Assembly (NCBI GenBank): GCA_029068165.1 | Contig: JAIEDA010000011.1 | Coordinates: forward strand, 126,058-190,057 | Direction: 5' to 3' | Origin: Clostridia bacterium | Lineage (GTDB): Bacteria; Bacillota; Clostridia; Christensenellales; UBA3700 | Length of the DNA: 64,000 nt | Part shown: positions 28,977 through 38,047 of the stretch, piece after piece | How the letters are laid out: every line of letters starts with the position of its first letter | Numbering within the stretch: position 1 is the stretch's first letter | Position numbers and translations under genes: made by a program | The notes under the pieces: model-generated | Seen by the model: only the letters and a program-made list of their open reading frames with translations | What the model was told of the DNA's origin: nothing | The model's database searches: none

Positions 28977-30566
28977 TTACAGGGTTTTACAAGCGTTTGC
29001 GATAAGATTTAAGGCTACGTTTATACCGTCGACGGAAGCTGAAGTTATGCCGCCTGCATACCCCGCTCCCTCGCCGCAAGGCATAAGACCGTAAATAGAA
29101 GCGTTGCCGCGCTCGTCCCTAAGAATTCTAACGGGCGACGACGACCTGCTTTCCACTCCCGTCAAAAGCGCGTCGGGATGAGCAAAGCCTTTGAGTTTCC
29201 GGTCAAAAATGCTTACGGCTTGACAAATACTCTCGCAAACGTAAGACGGCAAACACTCCCTTAGGTCGGCAAACTCCACTCCCAGCGGATAAGTCGGACT
29301 AACCTCGCCCGAACTTTTCGTAATCTTACCGTTTAAAAGGTCGCCGTAGCGTTGACAGGGCGCTTTGTAAGAACCCGTCAAAGCGTAAGCCAACCTCTCG
29401 TATTTTCGTTGAAATTCCACGCCTGCCAACACGTTGTCTCCGACGAAGTCAGCCGGACCTACGCCGACCAACAGCGCGCTGTTTGCGTTTTTCCCGTCAC
29501 GGGCAAAGTAACTCATTCCGTTGGTCACCACCCCGCCCTCTTCCGAAGTAGCGGGCATTACGTAACCGCCCGGACACATACAAAACGTATAGCACGACCT
29601 GCCGTTGTCCAAATGCGCGGAAAGCGAATAGCTCGCGGGCGGAAGTCTAATAGTATCGCCGTACTGCGCCCTGTCGACGTTCTCTTGCAGGTGTTCGATA
29701 CGCGCGCCAATCGAAAACGGTTTTTGTTGCATAGCGACTTTTGACGATAGCATTTCAAAGGTATCTCGCGCGCTATGTCCTATCGCAAGTATGCAGTAGT
29801 CGCAATCGAGAGTCAAATCGCCCTTATCTTTGCTACGTAAAATAAGCGAAGCCAGCTTTCCGTTTTTCACGCGAATATCCGTCGCTTGCGTATCGAAGAG
29901 CACGCTGCCGCCTAGAGCGATTATATCCTGTCGGATATTTTTGACGACGGCTACGAGCCTGTCAGTGCCGATATGAGGCTTGGCGTCATAAACTATTTGC
30001 TCGGGCGCGCCGTATTTCACGAGCTCTCGTAAGACTACGTTTATCTTGTCCGATCCCGTTCCCGTATTTAGCTTTCCGTCCGAAAACGTTCCCGCTCCGC
30101 CCTCGCCGAACTGGACGTTGGACTGCGTGTCGAGTACGCTCGTCTTTATGAAATCATCTACGCTTTTTTGCCGCTCTTCAACGCATTTCCCTCTCTCGAT
30201 TATAATAGGCTTAAGTCCCGCTTTTGCGAGAGTAAGTCCCGCGAAAAGTCCGGCTGGACCAGCGCCGATTACGACGGGCGGCTTGTCCAAAGGCTTTACC
30301 TGGGCAATAAGTCCATCAAGACTGCCTATTGGCGGAACGAATAGAGAAGCGCTCTTGTTGTTCGCAAGAATTTTGTTTTCGTTTTTAACGTTTACTCCCA
30401 CGCTTACGACGTAATAGATTTGCCTCTTGTTTCTACTGTCTAAAGATTTTTTAAGTATCTCGTATCCCGCGACTTCGCCGCAAGGTATGCGTAACGCTTT
30501 GGCAAGTTCCCGCTCTAAGACAGGTTGGGTGTAGCCTACCGGAAGTTTGAGCGCAACTTTGATCAT
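28977..30566 (-). CDS. FAD-dependent dehydrogenase (COG2509-like)
   Basis: Start ATG 30566 overlapping upstream TGA (ATGA); PPVVIGAGPAGLFAGLTLAKAGLKPIIIERGKCVEER; FGEGGAGTFSDGKLNTG. Confidence 0.85.
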   Translation of the reverse strand: MIKVALKLPVGYTQPVLERELAKALRIPCGEVAGYEILKKSLDSRNKRQIYYVVSVGVNVKNENKILANNKSASLFVPPIGSLDGLIAQVKPLDKPPVVIGAGPAGLFAGLTLAKAGLKPIIIERGKCVEERQKSVDDFIKTSVLDTQSNVQFGEGGAGTFSDGKLNTGTGSDKINVVLRELVKYGAPEQIVYDAKPHIGTDRLVAVVKNIRQDIIALGGSVLFDTQATDIRVKNGKLASLILRSKDKGDLTLDCDYCILAIGHSARDTFEMLSSKVAMQQKPFSIGARIEHLQENVDRAQYGDTIRLPPASYSLSAHLDNGRSCYTFCMCPGGYVMPATSEEGGVVTNGMSYFARDGKNANSALLVGVGPADFVGDNVLAGVEFQRKYERLAYALTGSYKAPCQRYGDLLNGKITKSSGEVSPTYPLGVEFADLRECLPSYVCESICQAVSIFDRKLKGFAHPDALLTGVESRSSSPVRILRDERGNASIYGLMPCGEGAGYAGGITSASVDGINVALNLIANACKTL

Positions 30567-31726
30567 AGAATATCCTCGCTGCAAGCAAGCGCGCTTGCCC
30601 ACGCCCAATGCAAATTATATCCTCCGCAAAGTCCGTCCACGTCGCAAACTTCGCCGATAATATACAGTCCTTTGCAAAAAATAGACTGTAAACTGTACGG
30701 GTCTATACCGTCGAGCGCGATTCCGCCGCACGCAACTTGCGCGTTGCTTCTTCCGCCAACGCCGTCGATTTTTACGGTATAATTCTTGCAGGCTCTAGCT
30801 ATATCGTACGCTTTCTTTTGCGACATTATCAGCGACCTGTCCATAGGAATTTTTGATAGCACGTTGTAAGCCAAAGCCTTATGCAGTATGCCCTCGAGCG
30901 GAGCGATAGCGCTACAGTTGTCGTATATAAATTGAGCGAGCTGTTCTTGCGACTTATCAGGTACAAAGTCTAAAATAACTTCGCAAGATTTGAACTGCTT
31001 CCGCCTTGCGAGCATAGATGAAAGTCGAAAAGCGAGTATTCCCGAAATCGCCCCGTCTTTAAAAAGCAATTCGCCCTTTTCGCTCATAACGATATAGCCG
31101 TCTATCTTCATTTGCGCGTTGACTTTCGCCCTTACTCCGTTCGCGCCTTTTACGTCGCAACTAAGCAGCGGCGCTATCGCGTAGCGAATGGGCGTAACGG
31201 TGTGAGAAAAATCCGCAACGAGCGAGTGGGAGTTGCAACCGCTCGTGGCGTCGCTTCCGCTGGCAAGAACGACCGTATCGGCGGCAAACTCGCCTTTAGT
31301 AGTCGATATATTAAAACCGTTGCCGTTCCTTGTTATCTTTTCTACGAAGCAGTCGCAAAGAATATTGACTCGCCGCTCGTTGAGTCTTTGCAAAAGTACG
31401 TTTAAAAGCGACGTCGCGCTTTCGCTGTAAGGGTACACTCTCCCCTCGCCGTCGGCTTTGCAAAGAAGTCCGAGCGAAGAAAACTCTTCGATTATCCTTT
31501 GCGGCGGAAATCTATCTATAATGCTCGCGACGAAAGCCGAGTTATAATCGCTTGCCGACAAATTGAGATTGGAGAGGTTGCACTTGCCGTTGCCGCTGGC
31601 AAGCAGTTTTTTGCCTATCCTGTCGCTTCTTTCGGCAAGCGTAACGCTTGCTCCCTTTTCCGCAAGCTTGAGCGCGCACAAAATTCCCGAAGCGCCTCCG
31701 CCGATTATGAAAATTTTCTTTGACAT
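30563..31726 (-). CDS. HI0933/BaiN-like flavoprotein (NAD(P)/FAD-dependent oxidoreductase)
   Basis: KIFIIGGGASGILCALKLAEKGASVTLAERSDRIGKKLLASGNGKCNLSN; GEVCDVDGLCGGYNLHWAWASA. Confidence 0.88.
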   Translation of the reverse strand: MSKKIFIIGGGASGILCALKLAEKGASVTLAERSDRIGKKLLASGNGKCNLSNLNLSASDYNSAFVASIIDRFPPQRIIEEFSSLGLLCKADGEGRVYPYSESATSLLNVLLQRLNERRVNILCDCFVEKITRNGNGFNISTTKGEFAADTVVLASGSDATSGCNSHSLVADFSHTVTPIRYAIAPLLSCDVKGANGVRAKVNAQMKIDGYIVMSEKGELLFKDGAISGILAFRLSSMLARRKQFKSCEVILDFVPDKSQEQLAQFIYDNCSAIAPLEGILHKALAYNVLSKIPMDRSLIMSQKKAYDIARACKNYTVKIDGVGGRSNAQVACGGIALDGIDPYSLQSIFCKGLYIIGEVCDVDGLCGGYNLHWAWASALACSEDIL

Positions 31727-31743
31727 ATTCTTTACCTTATAAA

Positions 31744-31767
31744 GGGAACGCCGATTAAAGCGTTCCC
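31744..31767 (-). terminator. intrinsic terminator at end of giant surface-protein operon
   Basis: GGGAACGC-N8-GCGTTCCC; minus strand followed by TTTAT. Confidence 0.65.
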
Positions 31768-31796
31768 CCAGTTTTAGTTTATATTGACGAGATAAA

Positions 31797-34700
31797 TCAA
31801 TAGAGCAAATTGGATACTACTTTCGTACTGAATCCGCCCTCGTCGTAACTGATTTCAATTTTGCTTAACCTTTCGTGTACGATGTCGACCACGACGGTGA
31901 CCTTAGCGTTTTCAGCGTTGGCTCTACCGAGGAAGGACGATACGTCCTCGACGTCCGCGGTGAACGTTGCGGTAGTACGCGACGTAACGAAGGACGTGTT
32001 GGTAAAGTACTCGATATTGAAATCAAAACCGCTGCCGCTGGAAGCGAGATTGAAGTCAGGCGGGGTGATAAGCTCGTTGGAGGTCACTTCGCCGTTGATA
32101 TTTTGATAAACGATATCCGAGCCGTAAGATACGGTAATTTCATAAGCTCTCATATTCTCGTTGCTAGGCGTTTTGAAAGATGCAAGGTTGAGTACGTCTT
32201 CTTGGGTGATTTCCTTGTTTTCGCAAGCCGAGAGCGCGAATACCGCGATGAGCGCAATTAAGATTACGGCTACGATTACCTTGCTAGCCTTTTTGAAGCT
32301 CCTGCTCTTTACGGCAGTAGTCTTTGCATTGTTGCTCATATTGCTTTCAACCTCATCCTCTTTTCTTCTCTTTACGGAGATAAGTCCGAGAGCCAAACCT
32401 ACGGCGCTCAATCCAAGACCGGTGCTTGCAAGAGCGAGCGAAGTAGCGGCAACCGATCCGGAACCTCTACCTACCGCTTTAGCTGTAACGCTTTGCGCGC
32501 CTGCGATAACTGAGTTGGCTTGAGCAAGCAACTCTTCAAACGAGCTATTCAAAGCGGCGATTTTAGCGTTGTCTATCAAGCTCTTATCGTCCTCGCTTAC
32601 TTGTTCAAGGCGGGACAACAGCTCTTTATAAGCCGCCACGTTGGAGAACGTGATTTTCTCGATCGCGTTGATTTGATCCATCAATTCGCCTGCGTTGATA
32701 CCCGTCGTAGTATATATAACGACTACGTTGGAATCGGAGTAGTTGCTGTCAACGTTGGGCTTAACTCTTACTTGAATAGAATAGTTGCTAAGCGGCGTTG
32801 CTTCATCGTACTCGTATACCCCGTTGCCGTCGGCGTCGAACCACAATCCGCCGTTGACGCTGTATTGCAAGTTTGCTACGCTACTGGAGAGCACTATCTT
32901 GTTATAATGCACTTCCATATTGATATCCGAAGCGGATATAACTCTTTGAGCGGGAGCAACCGTAAACTCAAGAACGAGTTTGCCTCTCAAATCTCCGTCA
33001 AGAGAAGTGATAACCATATAGTAGGTCTTAGCGTTTATTACTTCGGTGGTCTTGTTGTTTCCGTTTGCGTCGGTAGCGATTGCTACGCTAAGCTTATTTT
33101 CCAGGAGTTTGGAAGTAACCAACCCAAACTTATCATAGAGATTTGCGCCCGTGTAGATTACGGTATCCTTAACGTCCTCATAGTTCTTGCCGTCGTAAGT
33201 GATTTGCGCGTACTTGCCGAGGCTTGAGAGGTCGTTGGATACGACTTCCAACTCTCCTTTGATTACGGTAATGTCGTAGTTGCTTGCCGCGTCGCCGAGG
33301 AACGTTATGCCCACGCCGTCGGTATGAGTGCCCAAACCGTATTCGCTGTTCATCGGAACTAACTTATATTGCAAGTCGTCCACAAAAGAACCGTCAGTTA
33401 CGTCATAGTCAGAGTTTTGACCGACTGCTTTCAAAGAGTCAGGTTCGAGATAGAACATTTGTCCGTTTGCAACGGTAACGGTTACCGCGCGTTTTTCAAT
33501 CACTACCGTAGCGGTAGCGCTGCTGACAGCGTCGAGCTTGTAGTTGCCGTTGACAGTCAAATCGTCAGCGTTGAGTACGGATACGCCCGCTTCTACTTTA
33601 GCGGTATAAGTTCCTGCATTTTGCGGATTCTTTACTTTGTTGCCGAGCGCGTCGTAGAATGCGAACGAAACGGTAATATCGTCGCCGTCTACCTTGCCGT
33701 CAAACTCGATATTCGCTATCGTCGGATAGTGAACGGCGCCGTCGTAGATAACGTTGGTCGAACCGTTTACCGCTACGTTCGTAACGCTTATCGTCTTAGG
33801 TTCTATTGTCAAGATTGCTCTACCGGAGCTGACGATTTTGTAGTTGTCGTTGTCGAACTCCAATGCTACCTCGTAAGAACCCGCGTCTTTAGGCTCGCCG
33901 TCAATCGCGACGTCGCTACCCAAGCGATAGAACTTGTAGCTTGCCGTCATATCCTCGAGGTCAAATTCGGTGAAAGAGTTTTCTCCCTCGATTTGATAGC
34001 TATAGGTCGGAGCTTCGTCGCCGTAAGTGATTTTGTTGTTGCTTACGAAAGTCTTGACAAACACTTCCAAAGAGGTGATTTCAAGTTTTATTATGCCCTC
34101 GGCTACGACGGTGTAGTTGTCGGCTTTGTTCATTCCGACTGCGTTGGTCGCTTTCAAGCCTTCGCAACCCGCGTACATAACTTTGTAATCGCCTACCGTG
34201 CTTTGCTCGTTTGCGTAGAACTGGAGATATACCTTGATTTCGTCGTCTTCTAGGAACTCATTCGAACCCGTAGCGTATTTCCAAATCCTGTTTTCTTCGA
34301 CGTTAGCCGCGCCGTTATAGGTCGGCAACTCTTTGGAATACGCCTTTGTGAACGTATAGTCAAGAATTATCGTAACGTCAAGCGGTTTAATAGAAATCGT
34401 CTTGTAATCAAGCGTAAACTTGTAGTTGCCCGCTTCTTCGGGGGCGTAAGTGTAAACGCCGCCGCCAGCCGGAATGAGGAGTATCGGATAAATCACGTAA
34501 ATTCCCGCATCCTGTATCGTAGCAGGCAATAGACCGATGTCGTTCATATCCGTGAGCGGAGTGAAATTCACCTCGTCGCCGTAATTGCCTATTCTTTGAT
34601 ATCTATATCCAACGATTGCCTCCGCGCCGTGGTTGGTAGATAGACCGCTGTCGGTCGTAGAGCTGTACTTGCCGAAGCTTCCCGAAAGCATAGACTTATC

Positions 34701-37700
34701 GACGCCCATACCCGGAGTATAATCCCTTCCGTAAACTTGATCGTCAATTTCGTCGTCATTTGTGAAAGTAAACGTAACGGGTCTTGCTTTGATTTCTACT
34801 TCGTAGGTCTTGGTTGTGGTATTGTAGTTACGCTCTACTGCGTGGTCTACCGTGTAGATAATTTGATACTTACCTACGTTTCTCGGGCTACCGCCGGTGT
34901 ACGGAACGTAGTCGCCTACGCTATCGTCCCATATCTTATATTCCCTAGTAGTAGGTTCAATCGGCACTCCGTTGTCGAGAGCGAAAGCGAAATAACCTTT
35001 GTTGTCATCCGATTCGGGAGTATCCTTTCCGTATAGGAACGTGCTTTGCTCCTTTGTCTTTTCTTCAAACGCTATGTCAATCGGCGTAATCTCAACGATA
35101 AACGTCGTGATCGGCGGCAACGAATAGTTGCTTGCAGCCTGACCGTCGGCAAAGCTTATGACTACCTTATACGAGCCTTCCTCGCCTTCTGCAGGAACGT
35201 CGTAAGCATTGTAAACGTTACTGCCGTCCATACCTAAGATATCAAACTGTATCATTGCAGCGTCGTCGTTCTTTACGTTGTAGAAATAGAACGCCAAATC
35301 GTTTTGCTTCATATATTCCGCGTCGACGGAAATTTCACCGCTTGCATACTTAATAAGCTGCTCGAAACCGGTGTAACCTAGCTTTATTTTATACGTATCG
35401 TTTGTTACTTTTTCAAAAGCCAAATTATTGTTCATGTCGACCATCGTAGGTCTTACGGCGATTTCAAGTTTTGCATACGAGCTCTCGAGGCTAGGATTAA
35501 ACGTATAGTTGGAGTTGCTGAGCGTATCGGCAACTATCATATATTTGCCGACGTTTAGCATACTCGTCACTTCGTCGGTAGCAGGGTCGTAATTAAAGTC
35601 GTCGTCCGTACGATAATACCTAAGCGTAGCCGAAACGTTGGTATCGCCCCTTTCCGACACGAGATAACGCTGCTCTACCGAACCCGTAAATACGATAGAC
35701 TCGCCTTCATATACCGCCCTATAAACGCCGTTTGTGATAGGTATATTCTTATCAGCGGGTTTATCAATTTTGAGTTCTACGTTCTTTTGATTGATGGTTT
35801 GAGTATATCTCGGTTGCCACGTATCAAAATCTTTTTTCTTCGTAAGCGGGTCTATATATTTGTAATCGGGATGCGCCTGAAAATAAGCAATATATTCTAG
35901 GCTGTCCTGTATATACGTAACGAAACGGTTTTCCTCGTCAAGCAAGTCGATATCGTTGTAATTGGAGCCGTCGGTCGCTTGTTCGGTATAGATAAACGTC
36001 GTATACGTGCCCGCGTCCTTATAGCCGTCAGTTTCGTCAAGCACTGACGAAGAACCTTGCACCGTTCTATAGTAATTATAATTATTGCCCGAAATGCCGT
36101 TGACGACCGATTTCCTTGCGCTATCGCTGTAGAAGGTCAAACTAGGCGTAGTGAGTTTGGAACCGTAATTTAAAGAAGTCATAGTACTGCTGCTGGGAGC
36201 GACGTAATACAACGCTCTTCCCAATTCGAAGTCGATTTCAACTTCCGAATATAGACCTCTTTGCAACTCTATTCGAGCATAGTCAAACTTTTGCGCTTCG
36301 GTTGCCGTAGCAAACTGGCAAAAATACTTCGTTTTTTCTCTAGTAGCGACTATACTGGTATTAGATTTGTTTGCGGTTGCCGCCCAAAAGATATGATTCG
36401 GGTCTTTGCTTAAGTCGTACGTAACCCATACGGTACTGTTTGCGTCGGTAGAGCTGAAATGCAAAGCTACGTCACCGGTGAGTCTATCGGTGTAGCTTTC
36501 GGAACTGTCGACGCTCTCTTTGACAGTTACGGATTTACGCGATTTTATAGCTCTTCCTGCCGCAACACTGCCGTTTATTTGAGCTGCGGTAAAGGAAAAT
36601 CCTATCGTTATAGCGTAAGGGTCGCCTAAGACATAGAGATTGGTTACCTTATCGTCGGTCACGCCTTGTTTTCCCGCGGCGCCTACTATTATTCCTTGCA
36701 CGTAATCATCCGAGTTGCCGTTTGCGTAAGTAGTACCTGACATATTGTAATTAGAGTCGGTAGCGCGATAATAAGCCATTCCGCTCCAAGAGCTGATTAC
36801 GCCGTTGACAGTACCCGGATTTTCCGTACCGGCTACGTCGCCTGCCGTTGCGCCGTCTTGCGTAGCCGACGCGCTGCCTACGGCAATTCCTGCGTATGAG
36901 AGAATATTGGGCGTGGCTGTAGAATTGGACGAAGTAGCTCTAAGCGTACCCGTACCTTCGCAGTAGAGGTTGTATGCGTTGCTTCCGTCGCCCATCCAAC
37001 CTACTAAACCGCCTACGTACGCTCTGGAATTTGAATTCTTTTGCTTAGCGGCGTTGATTTCAACGTATAAAAGACTGCCGCTCTTGAGGTTGACCGAAGA
37101 ATTTGATACGGTTGCGGCAGGTCCTGCCAAAACGCCTACCATACCGCCGAAAGCGTAGGTATTTCTTGAAACACTCGTTCCAGCGCCGCTCTCCGTTTCT
37201 TTCAACATTCTCATATATTTATTTTCGTTGACAGTAATACTGCAGTTGTTGATCACGCCGCTACAGTACGCCGCTACGTAACCGCCGCAACCGCTTCCGC
37301 TAGTCTTTTGCACTGAGCCGCTGCCTGTCGATGTAAATCCGTCGCTGTATCCGCCGACGTAAGTGTGCACGCTTGAATCAACGATAAACTGAGTGTTTAT
37401 AACGTTGGAGCTGGGTGGAATATATCCTACGAACGCGCCGTTCAAATCCAAATCGCTATGCGCGCTTGCCGCTTTAAAATAAGTGTTTTTTGCCTCGTTG
37501 TAAATGTTGCTGAAACTTACCCAAGGCGCAGCCGTGTTCATTGACGACGGATTCAAGGTAATGGAATATCCGTTGCCGTCGAAAGTAAGACCGCCCTTCA
37601 TAATTTGATTGGTAAAACTTCCGCTCCAAGAATATCCTGTAATACTCCTTCCTAAATAGCCCACCGTTTCGCCGTTGGGTCCGCCGTTTTGCAAGAATGA

Positions 37701-37964
37701 CTGCACGTCGCTGACATTATTCAATTCAACTGCGGCTTTGCCTTCAGCGGCATATCTTGCATTAGCGTCGTGCTCTTCGAGAAAGCCGCCAACGTGAAGA
37801 TTGTCTATTGTATTTCTATCTTCGATACTTTGTTGTATGAGTGGCGACGAAGAGCCTTCTTCAGCCTTTGCATTGCCAAAACTTAAACCTATAATCGCGA
37901 TTAAAAATAATGCGATTACTATAGCTTGAATGGCTATTAGCGTTCTCCTCTTAGCGTTAGACAT
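31797..37964 (-). CDS. giant surface protein: beta-helix/GLUG-like N-terminus, MBG-like repeats, TM, plus an internal lipobox-bearing C-terminal domain
   Basis: Preferred start ATG 37964 (GGAGGAAAATATATG). GGLTFDGNGYSITL; multiple YxGxxHYPTI / NAGTYTAKVE modules; TM SLALASTGLGLSAVGLALGLISVKRRK; then SKVIVAVILIALIAVFALSAC. Confidence 0.75.
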   Translation of the reverse strand: MSNAKRRTLIAIQAIVIALFLIAIIGLSFGNAKAEEGSSSPLIQQSIEDRNTIDNLHVGGFLEEHDANARYAAEGKAAVELNNVSDVQSFLQNGGPNGETVGYLGRSITGYSWSGSFTNQIMKGGLTFDGNGYSITLNPSSMNTAAPWVSFSNIYNEAKNTYFKAASAHSDLDLNGAFVGYIPPSSNVINTQFIVDSSVHTYVGGYSDGFTSTGSGSVQKTSGSGCGGYVAAYCSGVINNCSITVNENKYMRMLKETESGAGTSVSRNTYAFGGMVGVLAGPAATVSNSSVNLKSGSLLYVEINAAKQKNSNSRAYVGGLVGWMGDGSNAYNLYCEGTGTLRATSSNSTATPNILSYAGIAVGSASATQDGATAGDVAGTENPGTVNGVISSWSGMAYYRATDSNYNMSGTTYANGNSDDYVQGIIVGAAGKQGVTDDKVTNLYVLGDPYAITIGFSFTAAQINGSVAAGRAIKSRKSVTVKESVDSSESYTDRLTGDVALHFSSTDANSTVWVTYDLSKDPNHIFWAATANKSNTSIVATREKTKYFCQFATATEAQKFDYARIELQRGLYSEVEIDFELGRALYYVAPSSSTMTSLNYGSKLTTPSLTFYSDSARKSVVNGISGNNYNYYRTVQGSSSVLDETDGYKDAGTYTTFIYTEQATDGSNYNDIDLLDEENRFVTYIQDSLEYIAYFQAHPDYKYIDPLTKKKDFDTWQPRYTQTINQKNVELKIDKPADKNIPITNGVYRAVYEGESIVFTGSVEQRYLVSERGDTNVSATLRYYRTDDDFNYDPATDEVTSMLNVGKYMIVADTLSNSNYTFNPSLESSYAKLEIAVRPTMVDMNNNLAFEKVTNDTYKIKLGYTGFEQLIKYASGEISVDAEYMKQNDLAFYFYNVKNDDAAMIQFDILGMDGSNVYNAYDVPAEGEEGSYKVVISFADGQAASNYSLPPITTFIVEITPIDIAFEEKTKEQSTFLYGKDTPESDDNKGYFAFALDNGVPIEPTTREYKIWDDSVGDYVPYTGGSPRNVGKYQIIYTVDHAVERNYNTTTKTYEVEIKARPVTFTFTNDDEIDDQVYGRDYTPGMGVDKSMLSGSFGKYSSTTDSGLSTNHGAEAIVGYRYQRIGNYGDEVNFTPLTDMNDIGLLPATIQDAGIYVIYPILLIPAGGGVYTYAPEEAGNYKFTLDYKTISIKPLDVTIILDYTFTKAYSKELPTYNGAANVEENRIWKYATGSNEFLEDDEIKVYLQFYANEQSTVGDYKVMYAGCEGLKATNAVGMNKADNYTVVAEGIIKLEITSLEVFVKTFVSNNKITYGDEAPTYSYQIEGENSFTEFDLEDMTASYKFYRLGSDVAIDGEPKDAGSYEVALEFDNDNYKIVSSGRAILTIEPKTISVTNVAVNGSTNVIYDGAVHYPTIANIEFDGKVDGDDITVSFAFYDALGNKVKNPQNAGTYTAKVEAGVSVLNADDLTVNGNYKLDAVSSATATVVIEKRAVTVTVANGQMFYLEPDSLKAVGQNSDYDVTDGSFVDDLQYKLVPMNSEYGLGTHTDGVGITFLGDAASNYDITVIKGELEVVSNDLSSLGKYAQITYDGKNYEDVKDTVIYTGANLYDKFGLVTSKLLENKLSVAIATDANGNNKTTEVINAKTYYMVITSLDGDLRGKLVLEFTVAPAQRVISASDINMEVHYNKIVLSSSVANLQYSVNGGLWFDADGNGVYEYDEATPLSNYSIQVRVKPNVDSNYSDSNVVVIYTTTGINAGELMDQINAIEKITFSNVAAYKELLSRLEQVSEDDKSLIDNAKIAALNSSFEELLAQANSVIAGAQSVTAKAVGRGSGSVAATSLALASTGLGLSAVGLALGLISVKRRKEDEVESNMSNNAKTTAVKSRSFKKASKVIVAVILIALIAVFALSACENKEITQEDVLNLASFKTPSNENMRAYEITVSYGSDIVYQNINGEVTSNELITPPDFNLASSGSGFDFNIEYFTNTSFVTSRTTATFTADVEDVSSFLGRANAENAKVTVVVDIVHERLSKIEISYDEGGFSTKVVSNLLY

Positions 37965-38047
37965 ATATTTTCCTCCATAAACTCTTGCGTAAATCAATCT
38001 TTTGAGATTGAATGCGATTGCTTTTTATTTTAACGACGGATTTGCTA

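Noticed and set aside
33369-34253. 294-aa and neighbouring plus-strand ORFs inside the giant surface genes (also 32520-33227, 41849-42325, 45141-45656)
   Set aside because: Antisense to long repeat-rich coding frames; sequences are tyrosine/valine-rich shadows of the MBG-like coding strand.
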